A stretch of 44,878 nt of DNA from a virus, in IMG/VR virus record IMGVR_UViG_3300020553_000013, positions 1 to 44,878 of that record; one strand, 5' to 3'. Below, in pieces: positions 8,801 through 15,430 of this stretch; positions within the stretch are counted from its first letter, which is position 1, and each line of letters opens with the position of its first letter. The notes below the pieces were generated by a model. It did no database searches, was not told the DNA's origin, and saw nothing but the letters and a program-made list of their open reading frames with translations. The translations under genes and the position numbers were made by a program.

Positions 8801-9138
8801 TTCCAAGCAATCTCTTGAAGGATGTTTATATTCTCTAATCCCTTTTTATTTTTTGCCAATAATATAATATGGTTATATGCTTGAATACTTTTGTCTGTTT
8901 TAGAGGATCTATCAAATCTATCTGTTGGGGATATGTACGCCTCAACACCTAAGATTGGCTTTATGCCAATTTCTTTACATGCTATCTGCATGTCACGATG
9001 AGACGCCAATGTTCCGTGATCAGTTATTGCTAATGCTGTTTGTCCTACGTCTTTTGCTGCTTGTGCAAGTTCGGCAGGAGAGTTGAGGCCATCCATAAGT
9101 GAATAGTATGAATGCACATGAAGATGTGTAAATGACAT
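5860..9138 (-). CDS. dnaE: DNA polymerase III alpha subunit (DnaE type) with intact PHP domain
   Basis: 1092 aa, slightly shorter than bacterial DnaE. The N-terminal PHP domain keeps a full set of metal ligands: HLHVHS (5-10), TDHG (39-42), Glu66 in GVEAYI, His90, Cys140 in LSGCLNG, and GDAH (203-206). The polymerase core has GPGRGSAAGSL (380-390) and the catalytic PDIDTDF (421-427, Asp422/Asp424), with a third acidic residue in LIKLDALGLKTL. The C-terminal OB fold follows (FVMFGMVKNIKRGTGWARVE and on). This is the replicative polymerase acting with the phage DnaB, primase and SSB-like protein upstream. No separate epsilon exonuclease is seen. The start is ATG at 9138 with GGCGGAGAG upstream. 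Confidence 0.95.
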   Translation of the reverse strand: MSFTHLHVHSYYSLMDGLNSPAELAQAAKDVGQTALAITDHGTLASHRDMQIACKEIGIKPILGVEAYISPTDRFDRSSKTDKSIQAYNHIILLAKNKKGLENINILQEIAWNEGFYHKPRIDREVLKEYSEGIIVLSGCLNGLISKAIERQEFSEAKMALNDFKKTFGEDFYIEVQSHNPKEINDKLLELADELKIKPVATGDAHFAKGEDKVLEEAMLILSTSPKADKEADFDMSRQMPNMLDRFNYLYPDRRISFQDMNLFIQSREDIESDFTKTGIVRKDIYDNTMEIAHKIEEYDFNRGLDLLPVPKTNADQKLSEMAFQGLERLRLTSSWLGNDVYDLRLAEELEVIKDKSFASYFLVVADMVNWAKENNIMVGPGRGSAAGSLVCYTLGITDVDPIEYDLLFFRFINPERNDFPDIDTDFEDRRRKEVKDYLKKKFKHVASISTYTYFKDKGVVRDAARVFMVPLQEVNRALKSVDTFEDFIESPNTKEFRLKYPEVTWLAEKLRGKIRSVGVHAAGVVVAKDDIRKYAPVESREDLQDKVSGRIPVVAYDMDTVADIGLIKLDALGLKTLSVISDTLKSIKDRTGKEVQLSSLDFNDPQVYKVLSDGYTKGVFQAEATPYTNLLMKMGVDKFEDLVASNALVRPGAMNTVGAAYINRKHGKEAVDYTHAKMRPFTENTYGVIIYQEQVMQACVHLGGMSWSEADKVRKIIGKKKDAKEFDQFKDKFIAGASEYITEKKAKTLWQNFEAHAGYSFNRSHAVAYSMLSYYTAWLKNYYPLEFMFSILKNENDKDARTEYLIEAKRLGLKVLLPHINESDLYFSLQEGAIRFGLAEVKFISDSIANKIIERRPYESYGNFIEKASKKGSGINSRAVSALNAIGGAAFDDNQRSGKEKENYYEYLGIPTFNLDLPPRIKAQARPIQDFDDLGSFVMFGMVKNIKRGTGWARVELVDETGSIGLFHHEQTQIETNQMYFILVGDNRIARYIKVSDINPNGSDLFVDYLYRKEYDLAEDEYMVLNHTPYKTKAGKMMAHLVFTNKDKELTRAIAFPTMYKMALAKLREGMKCKITLSKLDDGTLMVKEIK

Positions 9139-9160
9139 TAACTCTCCGCCTTAACCTATT

Positions 9161-9829
9161 TTACCAGTCTACGCTACTAGATGTAGTAGACTTTTCTTCT
9201 TGTCCGCCTTCTCCCAAATAAAAAGCTTCTTGCTCTGCATACGCTACATGACGCACTGCAGTCTTTTCTAGATCAAATAAATCTAATCCAGAAAAATCAA
9301 AAGGTGCCTCGTCTTTTGCCAATGGGATAATTGTGTAACTTGTATCTGTTTTTGAACCATTACGTTTGATTCTCCACATCAAATTAGTAATACTTCCCAT
9401 TTCACCAGCATACTCAATTAAGGTAGGAGTAATTGTTTTTCCGCTAGTTCCTTGTGAAAGAATTGCTACATATGGCTCTTCTTTGCCATCATCCACTAAT
9501 ACATTAATGTAAAGTCGTGTTCTAGCTTTCCAGCCAGCCTTTGGGTCTTTACGGTGTTGCTCTTGTGCCCAGTCACGACCCTCTGTCTCCATTGTGTCTA
9601 ATGCTTTTTTGCGGTAATCTTTTGGATTAATATGCTCTAATGCAATAAAACCACAACCACGAGATTGATCATAACTTGGTGAGTCTGGATCAAGCTCTTG
9701 AAGGAAACGAATTTTTACGCTTTCTCCATCTTCAATCTTAAACCATCGACCTTTGTTTTCATCATTGCTACTATATGTTGGCTTATCCAACGCTTTGTTT
9801 AGGTCTTTTAGACCCTTTACTATACTCAT
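9161..9829 (-). CDS. Probable single-stranded DNA-binding protein
   Basis: This 222-aa protein sits between primase and polymerase genes, where phages often place their SSB. The N-terminal half has short strands (GRWFKIEDGESVKIRFLQEL), a CGFIALEHINPKDYRKK segment and TRLYINVLVDDGKEEPYVAI, compatible with an OB-like fold. The C-terminus is acidic and Ser/Thr-rich and ends in an aromatic residue (SSSVDW), as in SSB-type proteins that recruit partners by their tails. ATG 9829 has AAGGAG before it and its own candidate promoter. The assignment rests on tail, size and context; no clear SSB signature was seen. Confidence 0.6.
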   Translation of the reverse strand: MSIVKGLKDLNKALDKPTYSSNDENKGRWFKIEDGESVKIRFLQELDPDSPSYDQSRGCGFIALEHINPKDYRKKALDTMETEGRDWAQEQHRKDPKAGWKARTRLYINVLVDDGKEEPYVAILSQGTSGKTITPTLIEYAGEMGSITNLMWRIKRNGSKTDTSYTIIPLAKDEAPFDFSGLDLFDLEKTAVRHVAYAEQEAFYLGEGGQEEKSTTSSSVDW

Positions 9830-9868
9830 TTTTTCTCCTTGTGATGGTTTATGTCCATCTGTTATTTT

Positions 9869-9877
9869 ATTATATCA
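9869..9877 (-). promoter_or_regulatory. Extended -10 promoter before the SSB-like gene
   Basis: TGATATAAT on the minus strand abuts the TAA stop of the primase gene. It would give a leader of about 30 bases containing a small GATGG/CCATC hairpin and the AAGGAG ribosome site. It shares TTAATGATATA with the element before recA. The -35 region (AATACA at 17 bases) is weak. Confidence 0.55.
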
Positions 9878-10873
9878 TTAATTCCAGGATTTGTATTCTA
9901 TATCAGAGACGGCATTCTTTATACAAGAACGAATCTCATCCTCAGTCATATCTCCTGCATCTTTTGCATCGTGAGGATATATCTTACCATAAGAGTAAGA
10001 AGCCCACAAGATGTCTTTGTTTCTTAGTTTATTAGATATATTCCTACCTAATGCTCTGCCAGCCTCATCTGAATCTGTCATAATTATTATTTTATTAAAA
10101 TATCTATTTAATAAATTTAAATTCTCTTGTGATATGTGCCCACCTAAAGTTGCAACTACGTTTGGAAATCCAGATTGATGAATACGTATTGCATCAAAAC
10201 TAGACTCCACAACTACCACATGATCTCCAATTTTTTTAGCCCTATGAATATTAAACATGGTTTTGCTTCTTGGTAAATTGGTGCTATTCTTAAATTTCTT
10301 TTCAGATATTGATCTGCCAACAAGCCCTACAGGTATTCCTTCTGGGCTATGAACTGGAACAATAACCATGTCTTGCTGAGAAGAGTATCCTAATTTAAAA
10401 TGATGCATAGAATCTTCATTAATACTTCTAGACTTAAGGTATTCCTGGGCTTCCTTACTTGAACCCAATTCATTATATAGGTTATCTAGTTTTTCTTGTG
10501 GAAATTCTACAAACTCTGGCCTATCCTCAAACATGCTGGCCATAACCTCATCAAAATTTTCTAAGGCTTCTGCTTCTTTTGAAGCCACATACCTTATTGC
10601 CTCATAGTCATTTTTACTTAATACCTTTTTAACTAACTCTATTAAAGTTCCAGATTCTCCACATGAAGGGTTAAAACAAATGTAAGCACCCTTTTCTTTA
10701 CTAACACTAAAGCTAGGAGTATTTCTATTTGAATGAAATGGGCAATAGCACATATAGTCATTAGATGTTTCCCCGCCTACTTCTAGTCCTAAGTTTTTTA
10801 CTATAGACTTAATGTGGGCTGGACTATATTGCGTGGAATCAACTTTCCTTGAGAGATCCCCTCTGATAGCCAT
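9878..10873 (-). CDS. dnaG: DnaG-type primase (short form)
   Basis: Starting at ATG 10873, preceded by GGAAGGAAG at good spacing, the product is 331 aa; an in-frame ATG at 10924 would add 17 residues inside the upstream gene. The CHC2 zinc finger is complete: CPFH (44-47), Cys66 and Cys71, with the NTPSFSV segment. The TOPRIM domain shows VVVVESSFDAIRIH and MTDSDEAGRALG. The C-terminal helicase-binding domain of bacterial DnaG (about 600 aa) is missing, so coupling to DnaB must differ or use a small partner. It makes RNA primers for the phage DnaE polymerase. Confidence 0.9.
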   Translation of the reverse strand: MAIRGDLSRKVDSTQYSPAHIKSIVKNLGLEVGGETSNDYMCYCPFHSNRNTPSFSVSKEKGAYICFNPSCGESGTLIELVKKVLSKNDYEAIRYVASKEAEALENFDEVMASMFEDRPEFVEFPQEKLDNLYNELGSSKEAQEYLKSRSINEDSMHHFKLGYSSQQDMVIVPVHSPEGIPVGLVGRSISEKKFKNSTNLPRSKTMFNIHRAKKIGDHVVVVESSFDAIRIHQSGFPNVVATLGGHISQENLNLLNRYFNKIIIMTDSDEAGRALGRNISNKLRNKDILWASYSYGKIYPHDAKDAGDMTEDEIRSCIKNAVSDIEYKSWN

Positions 10874-11100
10874 GCTTTCTTCCTTCCTACGTATACTCCA
10901 TGTAAAGTCATTAAAAACTTCCATGTCTCACCTGTAAATTCTACAGAAAATGCTGGGTCTATGTCAAGGACCTTGGCATATCCCTTTGATCTCATGTCAT
11001 GAGTTAAAAGATTTTCGTATTGATTTTTAATTCTAATCATGTCCGAATCATCTTTAAACTCTACCAATACTTGAAACCTATTTATTTTTTTGTGAGTCAT
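10801..11100 (-). CDS. Hypothetical protein, 99 aa, overlapping dnaB and dnaG
   Basis: Not recognised. It starts 23 bases before dnaB ends and runs 73 bases into the primase gene, an unusually long overlap in this compact genome. It is strand- and helix-rich (NRFQVLVEFKDDSDMIRIKN, then TWKFLMTLHGVYVGRKKAW). 'GVYVGRKKAWLSEGISQGKL' looks like real protein sequence, so the end is kept. Sitting between helicase and primase, it may help couple them, especially as this primase lacks the usual helicase-binding domain; this is inference from position. Confidence 0.6.
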   Translation of the reverse strand: MTHKKINRFQVLVEFKDDSDMIRIKNQYENLLTHDMRSKGYAKVLDIDPAFSVEFTGETWKFLMTLHGVYVGRKKAWLSEGISQGKLIPRNIVQPTLSL

Positions 11101-12334
11101 TGTTTAGTTCTGGCAAATTCTCATAAATTTCTTTGACTATACCCCTATTAATATCCCAGTCTAGATAGAAATCAAATTCGTGCCCATGTCTATTTTTTCT
11201 AGATACAACCTCAATCATATTCGTTCCTGGATATCTATGAATAGCCATAGCCATATCTGCATCATATTCGATAGCCTTAGACCATGCCACCTGACTCATC
11301 ATTGGTGGATTATCCTGATCAGATATGTCATCTGCGGTTGCAGCGGTAATATCAATAATCGGAATGCTATTAGATACAGCTAACAATTTAAACTCACGAG
11401 ATATATTTCTATTCCGTTCTACTTCAGAGTTCGAACGCTTATTATCATTAAACAATTGATGATAATCAAGAATTACTAGGTCTGGTTTATGTTGATCAAT
11501 TTTTCCTTGAATTGTTGCTGGAGTAACTTCTGTATTACCCTCGTTAGAAACTAGAATAAAACTATTCTTGCCCTCAAACTTTTTAGTAGACCATGATCGG
11601 AAATCATCAATATTAATATCTCCTTTAGACAAATCGCTTGCACGAAATGCTCCAGATCCTAGCATTGTGTAGATACGGTCACGCATATTTTCTGGTGACA
11701 TCTCAAGAGACACAATCATTGGTTTAAATCCTTGTTCCCATGCTTTACACGCTAAGTATGAGGTAAACCATGTCTTTCCTTTTCCTGGCCATCCAATAGC
11801 AACAATTAAATGTCCTGGCGCCATTCCTGTAGGATATGCTTTATCAATTGCATCAAACCCAGTAATAATTCCTGGAGCTCCGCCCATTGCTGCAGATCTG
11901 TTCTTAACTGCTTCAAAATGTCTTGCGGCAGCTTCGGCATCGGTAATATCTAAGTCACGTACATTGTTAGTGTATCTACTTAGTGTTGCAAGGTCGCTTT
12001 GCATTTGTGCTAAAACTCTTGAAGCTGCATCTTCTTTAAGGCTTGATCCACTTCTTAAAATAATTGATTTTAATCTGCTAGATAAAAATTCATTTTTAAG
12101 CTTATCTAAATAATATCCAGTTTCAGCTTTTACGTTTATGTCTGGGTCAAAGTCTTTAAACTTTTCCTGCAATATTCCTACTTCTGGAACTGCTTTAAAT
12201 TTATAATAGTATGACTTTAATCCTTCCCAGATGTCTCTATGCGAAGTAAATAATTCGTCTACATTATCTGCTAGAAGGGTGCTTATGTCTTTATTCTTGC
12301 ATACGGCAGAAATAAGGGTGGCTTCTGTATTCAT
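11078..12334 (-). CDS. dnaB: Replicative DNA helicase, DnaB type
   Basis: This 418-aa protein has the DnaB architecture: a helical N-terminal domain (1-110), a linker, and a RecA-like ATPase with Walker A GWPGKGKTW (181-189), VSLEMSPENM (208-217, the conserved SLEM segment), Walker B LVILDYHQLF, and a sensor region around SQVAWSKAIEYDADMAMAIH. It unwinds DNA ahead of the DnaE polymerase as a hexamer on the lagging strand. It overlaps by ATGA a 106-aa gene upstream that may help load it, and overlaps the 99-aa gene downstream. Confidence 0.92.
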   Translation of the reverse strand: MNTEATLISAVCKNKDISTLLADNVDELFTSHRDIWEGLKSYYYKFKAVPEVGILQEKFKDFDPDINVKAETGYYLDKLKNEFLSSRLKSIILRSGSSLKEDAASRVLAQMQSDLATLSRYTNNVRDLDITDAEAAARHFEAVKNRSAAMGGAPGIITGFDAIDKAYPTGMAPGHLIVAIGWPGKGKTWFTSYLACKAWEQGFKPMIVSLEMSPENMRDRIYTMLGSGAFRASDLSKGDINIDDFRSWSTKKFEGKNSFILVSNEGNTEVTPATIQGKIDQHKPDLVILDYHQLFNDNKRSNSEVERNRNISREFKLLAVSNSIPIIDITAATADDISDQDNPPMMSQVAWSKAIEYDADMAMAIHRYPGTNMIEVVSRKNRHGHEFDFYLDWDINRGIVKEIYENLPELNNDSQKNK

Positions 12335-12651
12335 TCGTTCCCTTCCTCAACCATCTTTTTAGTGGCTTCTCTAAGCATACGACGATTTGTCTTATCCTTT
12401 TCAATCTCTTTGTTTACCTGATCTATCTTGTCAAAGTTATAATAAAAGAACTGTATTGGGTGTCCAGGTTTACCAGTAGTAAAGTAATAACTTAATAAGT
12501 CTTTAGCCCTATCAAAACCAACGCTGTCTATTACATCCTGCATTCCCCACTTTTCTCTAAACTTATTAATGGTAGGAACTTTACCATATTTATCTTTATA
12601 CAAGCTTTGGTAATGTGTAAGCAAGATATAGGGCTCTTTATTGTTTGCCAC
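12331..12651 (-). CDS. Hypothetical protein, 106 aa, possible helicase accessory
   Basis: Translation is coupled to dnaB by an ATGA overlap. The N-terminus (LTHYQSLYKDKYGKVPTINK) and middle (FDRAKDLLSYYFTTGKPGHP) form a compact aromatic helical domain. The C-terminus is a charged helix (EIEKDKTNRRMLREATKKMV). No ATPase motif, so it is not a DnaC/DnaI AAA+ loader. Small non-ATPase helicase loaders next to dnaB are common in phages, and position suggests that role; the sequence alone does not prove it. Confidence 0.65.
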   Translation of the reverse strand: MANNKEPYILLTHYQSLYKDKYGKVPTINKFREKWGMQDVIDSVGFDRAKDLLSYYFTTGKPGHPIQFFYYNFDKIDQVNKEIEKDKTNRRMLREATKKMVEEGNE

Positions 12652-12874
12652 GTTTACCCAACTCTTTTTCTACCTCATTAGTTTTTTCAATAAGCTTATC
12701 TTCAACAAATTTATATACTCTTTCGGTAGCATCATTAACATTTTCTCCATCACGAACATCGTCTTCTACGCCGATACCTATTCTGATGCTTTCGTAATTT
12801 CCTAAATTTCTTGTAAAGGAAAGATCAACCTTAACTCTAGTTTCTGACACGTTTAATTTTACCCGCCTTTTCAC
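12638..12874 (-). CDS. Hypothetical protein, 78 aa
   Basis: A small strand-then-helix protein of unknown function. VKLNVSETRVKVDLSFTRNL and ESIRIGIGVEDDVRDGENVN are beta-rich; the end (FVEDKLIEKTNEVEKELGKR) is a charged helix. The start is taken as GTG 12874, which overlaps the 56-aa gene upstream by 38 bases; GTG at 12850 is an alternative. It overlaps the next gene by 14 bases within the helicase operon. Confidence 0.65.
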   Translation of the reverse strand: MKRRVKLNVSETRVKVDLSFTRNLGNYESIRIGIGVEDDVRDGENVNDATERVYKFVEDKLIEKTNEVEKELGKRGKQ

Positions 12875-13007
12875 GTAACTTTCTATTTATTTCAGAAAGT
12901 TCTTGAGCTTCTTTTTTTTCTATTGCTGCGTATTCGTAAGATGGTGGGCACTCATTACACCAATGTCCGCCAATAAATCCAAATCTTTTATATCCACATA
13001 ATGTCAT
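12837..13007 (-). CDS. Small Cys-containing protein, 56 aa
   Basis: ATG 13007 has AAGGAG five bases upstream and overlaps the TGA of the upstream micro-gene (ATGA). The N-terminus MTLCGYKRFGFIGGHWCNEC contains Cys4, His15 and a C-x-x-C pair, a plausible one-zinc knuckle. The C-terminal half is a charged helix (IEKKEAQELSEINRKLREKA). Function unknown. It belongs to a run of zinc micro-proteins ahead of dnaB. Confidence 0.65.
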   Translation of the reverse strand: MTLCGYKRFGFIGGHWCNECPPSYEYAAIEKKEAQELSEINRKLREKAGKIKRVRN

Positions 13008-13117
13008 TTGTGCTCCTTCATATGTCTTGACAAAGTACTGTTAGCAAATATTCCCCATCGTACCTCTATATTTTTTTCGCAAACTGAACAAATTGCAAAC
13101 CTGTTGCCTGTTGTCAT
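13004..13117 (-). CDS. C2H2-type zinc-finger micro-protein, 37 aa
   Basis: ATG 13117 overlaps the TGA of the upstream gene (TGATG) and its stop overlaps the next ATG (ATGA). The protein is little more than one classical finger: AICSVCEKN, a 12-residue hydrophobic spacer, and TLSRHMKEHK, giving C-x2-C...H-x3-H. C2H2 fingers are rare in bacteria and phages but known in DNA-binding (Ros/MucR-like) and small phage proteins. It could bind DNA, or act as a small adaptor. The finger and the coupled start and stop make it credible despite its size. Confidence 0.72.
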   Translation of the reverse strand: MTTGNRFAICSVCEKNIEVRWGIFANSTLSRHMKEHK

Positions 13118-13596
13118 CAATCCGCCTTCCATACTGGTACAAACCCGCTATCGGTCTTAGTATACAATATAATTCCGTGTTTGAAAAGGGCCTGCAATTC
13201 TGCCTTTGAAGGTATATCTTTTGTATACCCAACATCTAATATATATTGATGTAAATCTAAGATATCAGACTCTCTTAGCATAAACTTAGACCACTGACTA
13301 TCTGGATTGCTAATTGGGTATACTCTTTGTGGAGTTTTTATTTTACCATTTAAGATGTATTCTTCAATAGTGACCTTATGCTTATTTAATAATTCTCCAA
13401 CTTGTTTTACGGTATAGGCATTCTCTTTATATTTATTTACTTGAGAATAGGAATATAGAACTCTTTTTTTGTCGGGGTAGCACCAAGCAATTAGCTCGTC
13501 TCTAGCCTTAGATGACTTTATTACTTTGTGTATTTTGTCATTTAAGAAGAAATAGAGAAACTTTTTTCGTGCTCTCTTTCCCTTTTCTCTAACCAT
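13117..13596 (-). CDS. DNA-binding protein with MerR/excisionase-like HTH (159 aa)
   Basis: The middle of the protein carries AYTVKQVGELLNKHKVTIEE followed by YILNGKIKTPQRVYPI. This is the winged-helix pattern of MerR or excisionase families, in which an HTH is followed by a 'G.I..P.R' wing. The N-terminal 60 residues are basic with FLYFFLNDKIHKVIKSSKAR, a likely separate beta domain. The start overlaps the zinc-ribbon gene by 55 bases; no later start keeps the N-terminal domain. It may be an early transcription regulator or a DNA-architecture protein of the replication block. Confidence 0.7.
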   Translation of the reverse strand: MVREKGKRARKKFLYFFLNDKIHKVIKSSKARDELIAWCYPDKKRVLYSYSQVNKYKENAYTVKQVGELLNKHKVTIEEYILNGKIKTPQRVYPISNPDSQWSKFMLRESDILDLHQYILDVGYTKDIPSKAELQALFKHGIILYTKTDSGFVPVWKAD

Positions 13597-13727
13597 TTGC
13601 CAAACCTATTCGTCTCCTTATCAATCATCCAGCGTTTTCCACACATTACGCAAAACAACTCTATAGATAATTTTTGTGAAAAAACTCTGTCTACAAAGAC
13701 TCTACCACCACATTTTGCACACCACAT
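13542..13727 (-). CDS. Zinc-ribbon protein, 61 aa
   Basis: Two C-x-x-C knuckles, WCAKCGGR at residues 2-9 and FCVMCGKRW at about 25-33, form a classical four-Cys zinc ribbon. A basic, charged tail follows (KWLEKREREHEKSFSISS). The start shares a base with the stop of the phosphoesterase gene (TAATG). It is probably a small nucleic-acid-binding or adaptor protein. No more specific role is visible. Confidence 0.72.
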   Translation of the reverse strand: MWCAKCGGRVFVDRVFSQKLSIELFCVMCGKRWMIDKETNRFGKWLEKREREHEKSFSISS

Positions 13728-14542
13728 TATAAGCTAAACATCTTTCCGTCAACAACGCAGGTATAATCAGGAGATACATGTATCATGTTAACGTGTGGGT
13801 ATTTACCATTTTCAATATGTGCAATAGCAAACCCCTTTTGCCAATCATGGTGTTGGGTATACTTCATTCCTGGACCCTTTTCGTCACACATGTGTCCAAT
13901 CTCATAACCCCTAAGAGTTTCTCCCTTGCCCTTATTTCTTAATTCATAAGTAACCAAATGAGATGCAATTCTATGAGAGTGTCCTCTAATCAAAGAGACT
14001 TGAAGATCTTCCATATCTTTTCTAACAGATCCAGTTGCTGAAATTGAAATTCCATGATGTACATGTATATCTCCAAATCTACGCTTTGGTAATTCATTAT
14101 AATAAATATAATCATACCCTAAAGAGTCTAGGCTCCATAAAGCTTCTGGCGTAACATGCTTTGCATACTCTGGAATTTTTTTATCGAGATAATCAAAAAT
14201 TCTAATATCATGATTTCCTAATGCTGAAAACAATTGTGCATCTGGAAGAATTTTTCTAGTTCTTGCATAAAACTCACGAGCTCCGCTTGCTTCAAATTTC
14301 ATGTCTTTTAGCATTAACTCTAGATCATTAGTTACATCATCATTTTTATATGCCTTTAAAAATTCTGTTGGCTTGCCTTCAGTAAATCTACTGTAGCATG
14401 CTTGGTCATCTGTATCGCCAAGATAATCTACTACATCTGGCTTGAACCATTTCATTACTTTAAACCAAAGCTCAATCATTTTATCGTCCTGATATGGAAA
14501 CTGTTGGTCTGAAGACAGCATCCATTTTAAATCATTAGACAT
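13727..14542 (-). CDS. Calcineurin-like metallophosphoesterase
   Basis: The 271-aa protein has the family's metal-site motifs in order: SSDQQFPYQDD (DxQ in place of the usual DxH), DYLGDTDDQ, ALGNHD, VHHGIS and RGHSHR. Members hydrolyse phosphodiesters or phosphomonoesters of nucleotides, proteins or nucleic acids with two metal ions. Phage versions near replication genes are thought to process DNA ends or nucleotides, but the substrate is not known. It is the first gene of the replication transcript, after a strong promoter and a hairpin, with AAGGATAG before its ATG. The change of the first metal ligand His to Gln is worth noting. Confidence 0.85.
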   Translation of the reverse strand: MSNDLKWMLSSDQQFPYQDDKMIELWFKVMKWFKPDVVDYLGDTDDQACYSRFTEGKPTEFLKAYKNDDVTNDLELMLKDMKFEASGAREFYARTRKILPDAQLFSALGNHDIRIFDYLDKKIPEYAKHVTPEALWSLDSLGYDYIYYNELPKRRFGDIHVHHGISISATGSVRKDMEDLQVSLIRGHSHRIASHLVTYELRNKGKGETLRGYEIGHMCDEKGPGMKYTQHHDWQKGFAIAHIENGKYPHVNMIHVSPDYTCVVDGKMFSL

Positions 14543-14561
14543 TAACTATCCTTAAATTAAA

Positions 14562-14583
14562 AAAGTCACGGAGTCGTGACTTT
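14562..14583 (-). terminator. Intrinsic terminator after the structural region
   Basis: A perfect 9-bp stem (AAAGTCACG / CGTGACTTT) closes on a 4-base loop. On the minus strand it continues into TTTAATTT. It lies after the last structural gene and before the replication genes, but downstream of the candidate promoter at 14598-14625, so it could also act as an attenuator or a protective 5' hairpin of the replication mRNA. Confidence 0.75.
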
Positions 14584-14597
14584 ATGGGTACAAATGA

Positions 14598-14625
14598 ATT
14601 GTAACATATTACTATATCTTGTCAA
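14598..14625 (-). promoter_or_regulatory. Sigma70-type promoter for the replication block
   Basis: On the minus strand TTGACA (14625-14620, consensus -35) is followed after 16 bases by TACAAT (14603-14598, one mismatch to TATAAT). The -35 overlaps the stop codon of the last structural gene. Predicted transcription start is near 14591, about eight bases before the hairpin at 14583. Confidence 0.7.
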
Positions 14626-15041
14626 GAAACCACTTTTTGTTGAGAGGCTACAAAATGAGTTACTAGTCCTGTTATATCTTTGTTGGGTATAACATCTACA
14701 TAAACATTGTTTCCACTAATATAAGCGGATACTGTAATTTGAGTATTTGCTGGTAAAGCCTGAGCTACAGAGGCTGTTACATATATTGGTGAATTAAAAT
14801 TAAATGAGCTTGGTAGGGCTGCTGGAGAAGACGTATATTTTTGATTTGCATTTAATTTTGAGGTCCAAGTTCTTTGATTAGAAAATACAATTGGAACGCT
14901 AGAAGATCCCTGATCATTTAAAGTAGCATTAACTAGGCTAGATGAAGTCTTATATATATCTGCTAAATTTGTCTGTAATTGATTTAGTTTGTTTGGATCT
15001 AATGGCTCACCCTCATTAAATACTATTGATGAATATGGCAT
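14622..15041 (-). CDS. Hypothetical virion-tip protein, 139 aa
   Basis: The last gene of the structural block, coupled to the gene above by TAATG. The N-terminus (PYSSIVFNEGEPLDPNKLNQ) is reminiscent of short phage proteins attached to fibres. The rest is Ser/Thr/Asn-rich and beta-like (PIYVTASVAQALPANTQITV, NNVYVDVIPNKDITG). No enzymatic motif. Position after the S74 fibre suggests a fibre or tip accessory. Function is not proven. Confidence 0.65.
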   Translation of the reverse strand: MPYSSIVFNEGEPLDPNKLNQLQTNLADIYKTSSSLVNATLNDQGSSSVPIVFSNQRTWTSKLNANQKYTSSPAALPSSFNFNSPIYVTASVAQALPANTQITVSAYISGNNVYVDVIPNKDITGLVTHFVASQQKVVS

Positions 15042-15430
15042 TATAAATTATCTCCTAGAATATGCATATTTACTTCTACTTCACTTACCTCAATTATACT
15101 AGATCTATCTAGTCCAAATTTATTAAATGAATCTGGGTCTACAATATGCCTACGTTTATTTTGTGATATTAAATATATTTTACCATCTGCTATGTTCTTT
15201 ATCAAAGTACCGTCTCTAAAGCCTAGCTTGCCAACAACTTTCATGCTGGCTACCGCCTTTTCTAAAGCCTCTACAGTGCTAAATGACCAAGACTTTTCGG
15301 CACGATCAGATATAAGTTTAAACCTTTTATTATCTTTAATCCAATATGTTCCCGTCTCTGTCTTTACTGCAAGTCCAGAAGGCAGGATTACTGGATTAAT
15401 TATCTTCTGTGACTGACTCTTTCGTCGCAT
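15041..15430 (-). CDS. Protein with surface-repeat-like domain, 129 aa
   Basis: ATG at 15430 is chosen because the open frame above it overlaps a better-supported small gene. Two related halves are visible. The first has VKTETGTYWIKDNKRFKLIS. The second has GTLIKNIADGKIYLISQNKR then HIVDPDSFNKFGLDRSSIIE and VSEVEVNMHILGD. The 'GtLIk...dgkiYLIs..kRRhI.d...F...G......vs..el....G' pattern resembles repeats seen in secreted actinobacterial cell-surface proteins. Between the fibre and the last structural gene, it may help bind the host surface. The resemblance is from memory of the family, not from a search. Confidence 0.6.
   Translation of the reverse strand: MRRKSQSQKIINPVILPSGLAVKTETGTYWIKDNKRFKLISDRAEKSWSFSTVEALEKAVASMKVVGKLGFRDGTLIKNIADGKIYLISQNKRRHIVDPDSFNKFGLDRSSIIEVSEVEVNMHILGDNL

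Noticed and set aside
11425-11440. tRNA T-arm-like gttcgaa sequence
   Set aside because: It lies within conserved dnaB coding sequence, and no acceptor stem or anticodon arm can be drawn around it. No other tRNA-like sequence was found.
13041-13235. Alternative 64-codon minus-strand frame
   Set aside because: It overlaps the C-terminus of the winged-HTH gene and the C2H2 micro-gene; those two share stop/start overlaps and have recognisable motifs, whereas this frame has none.
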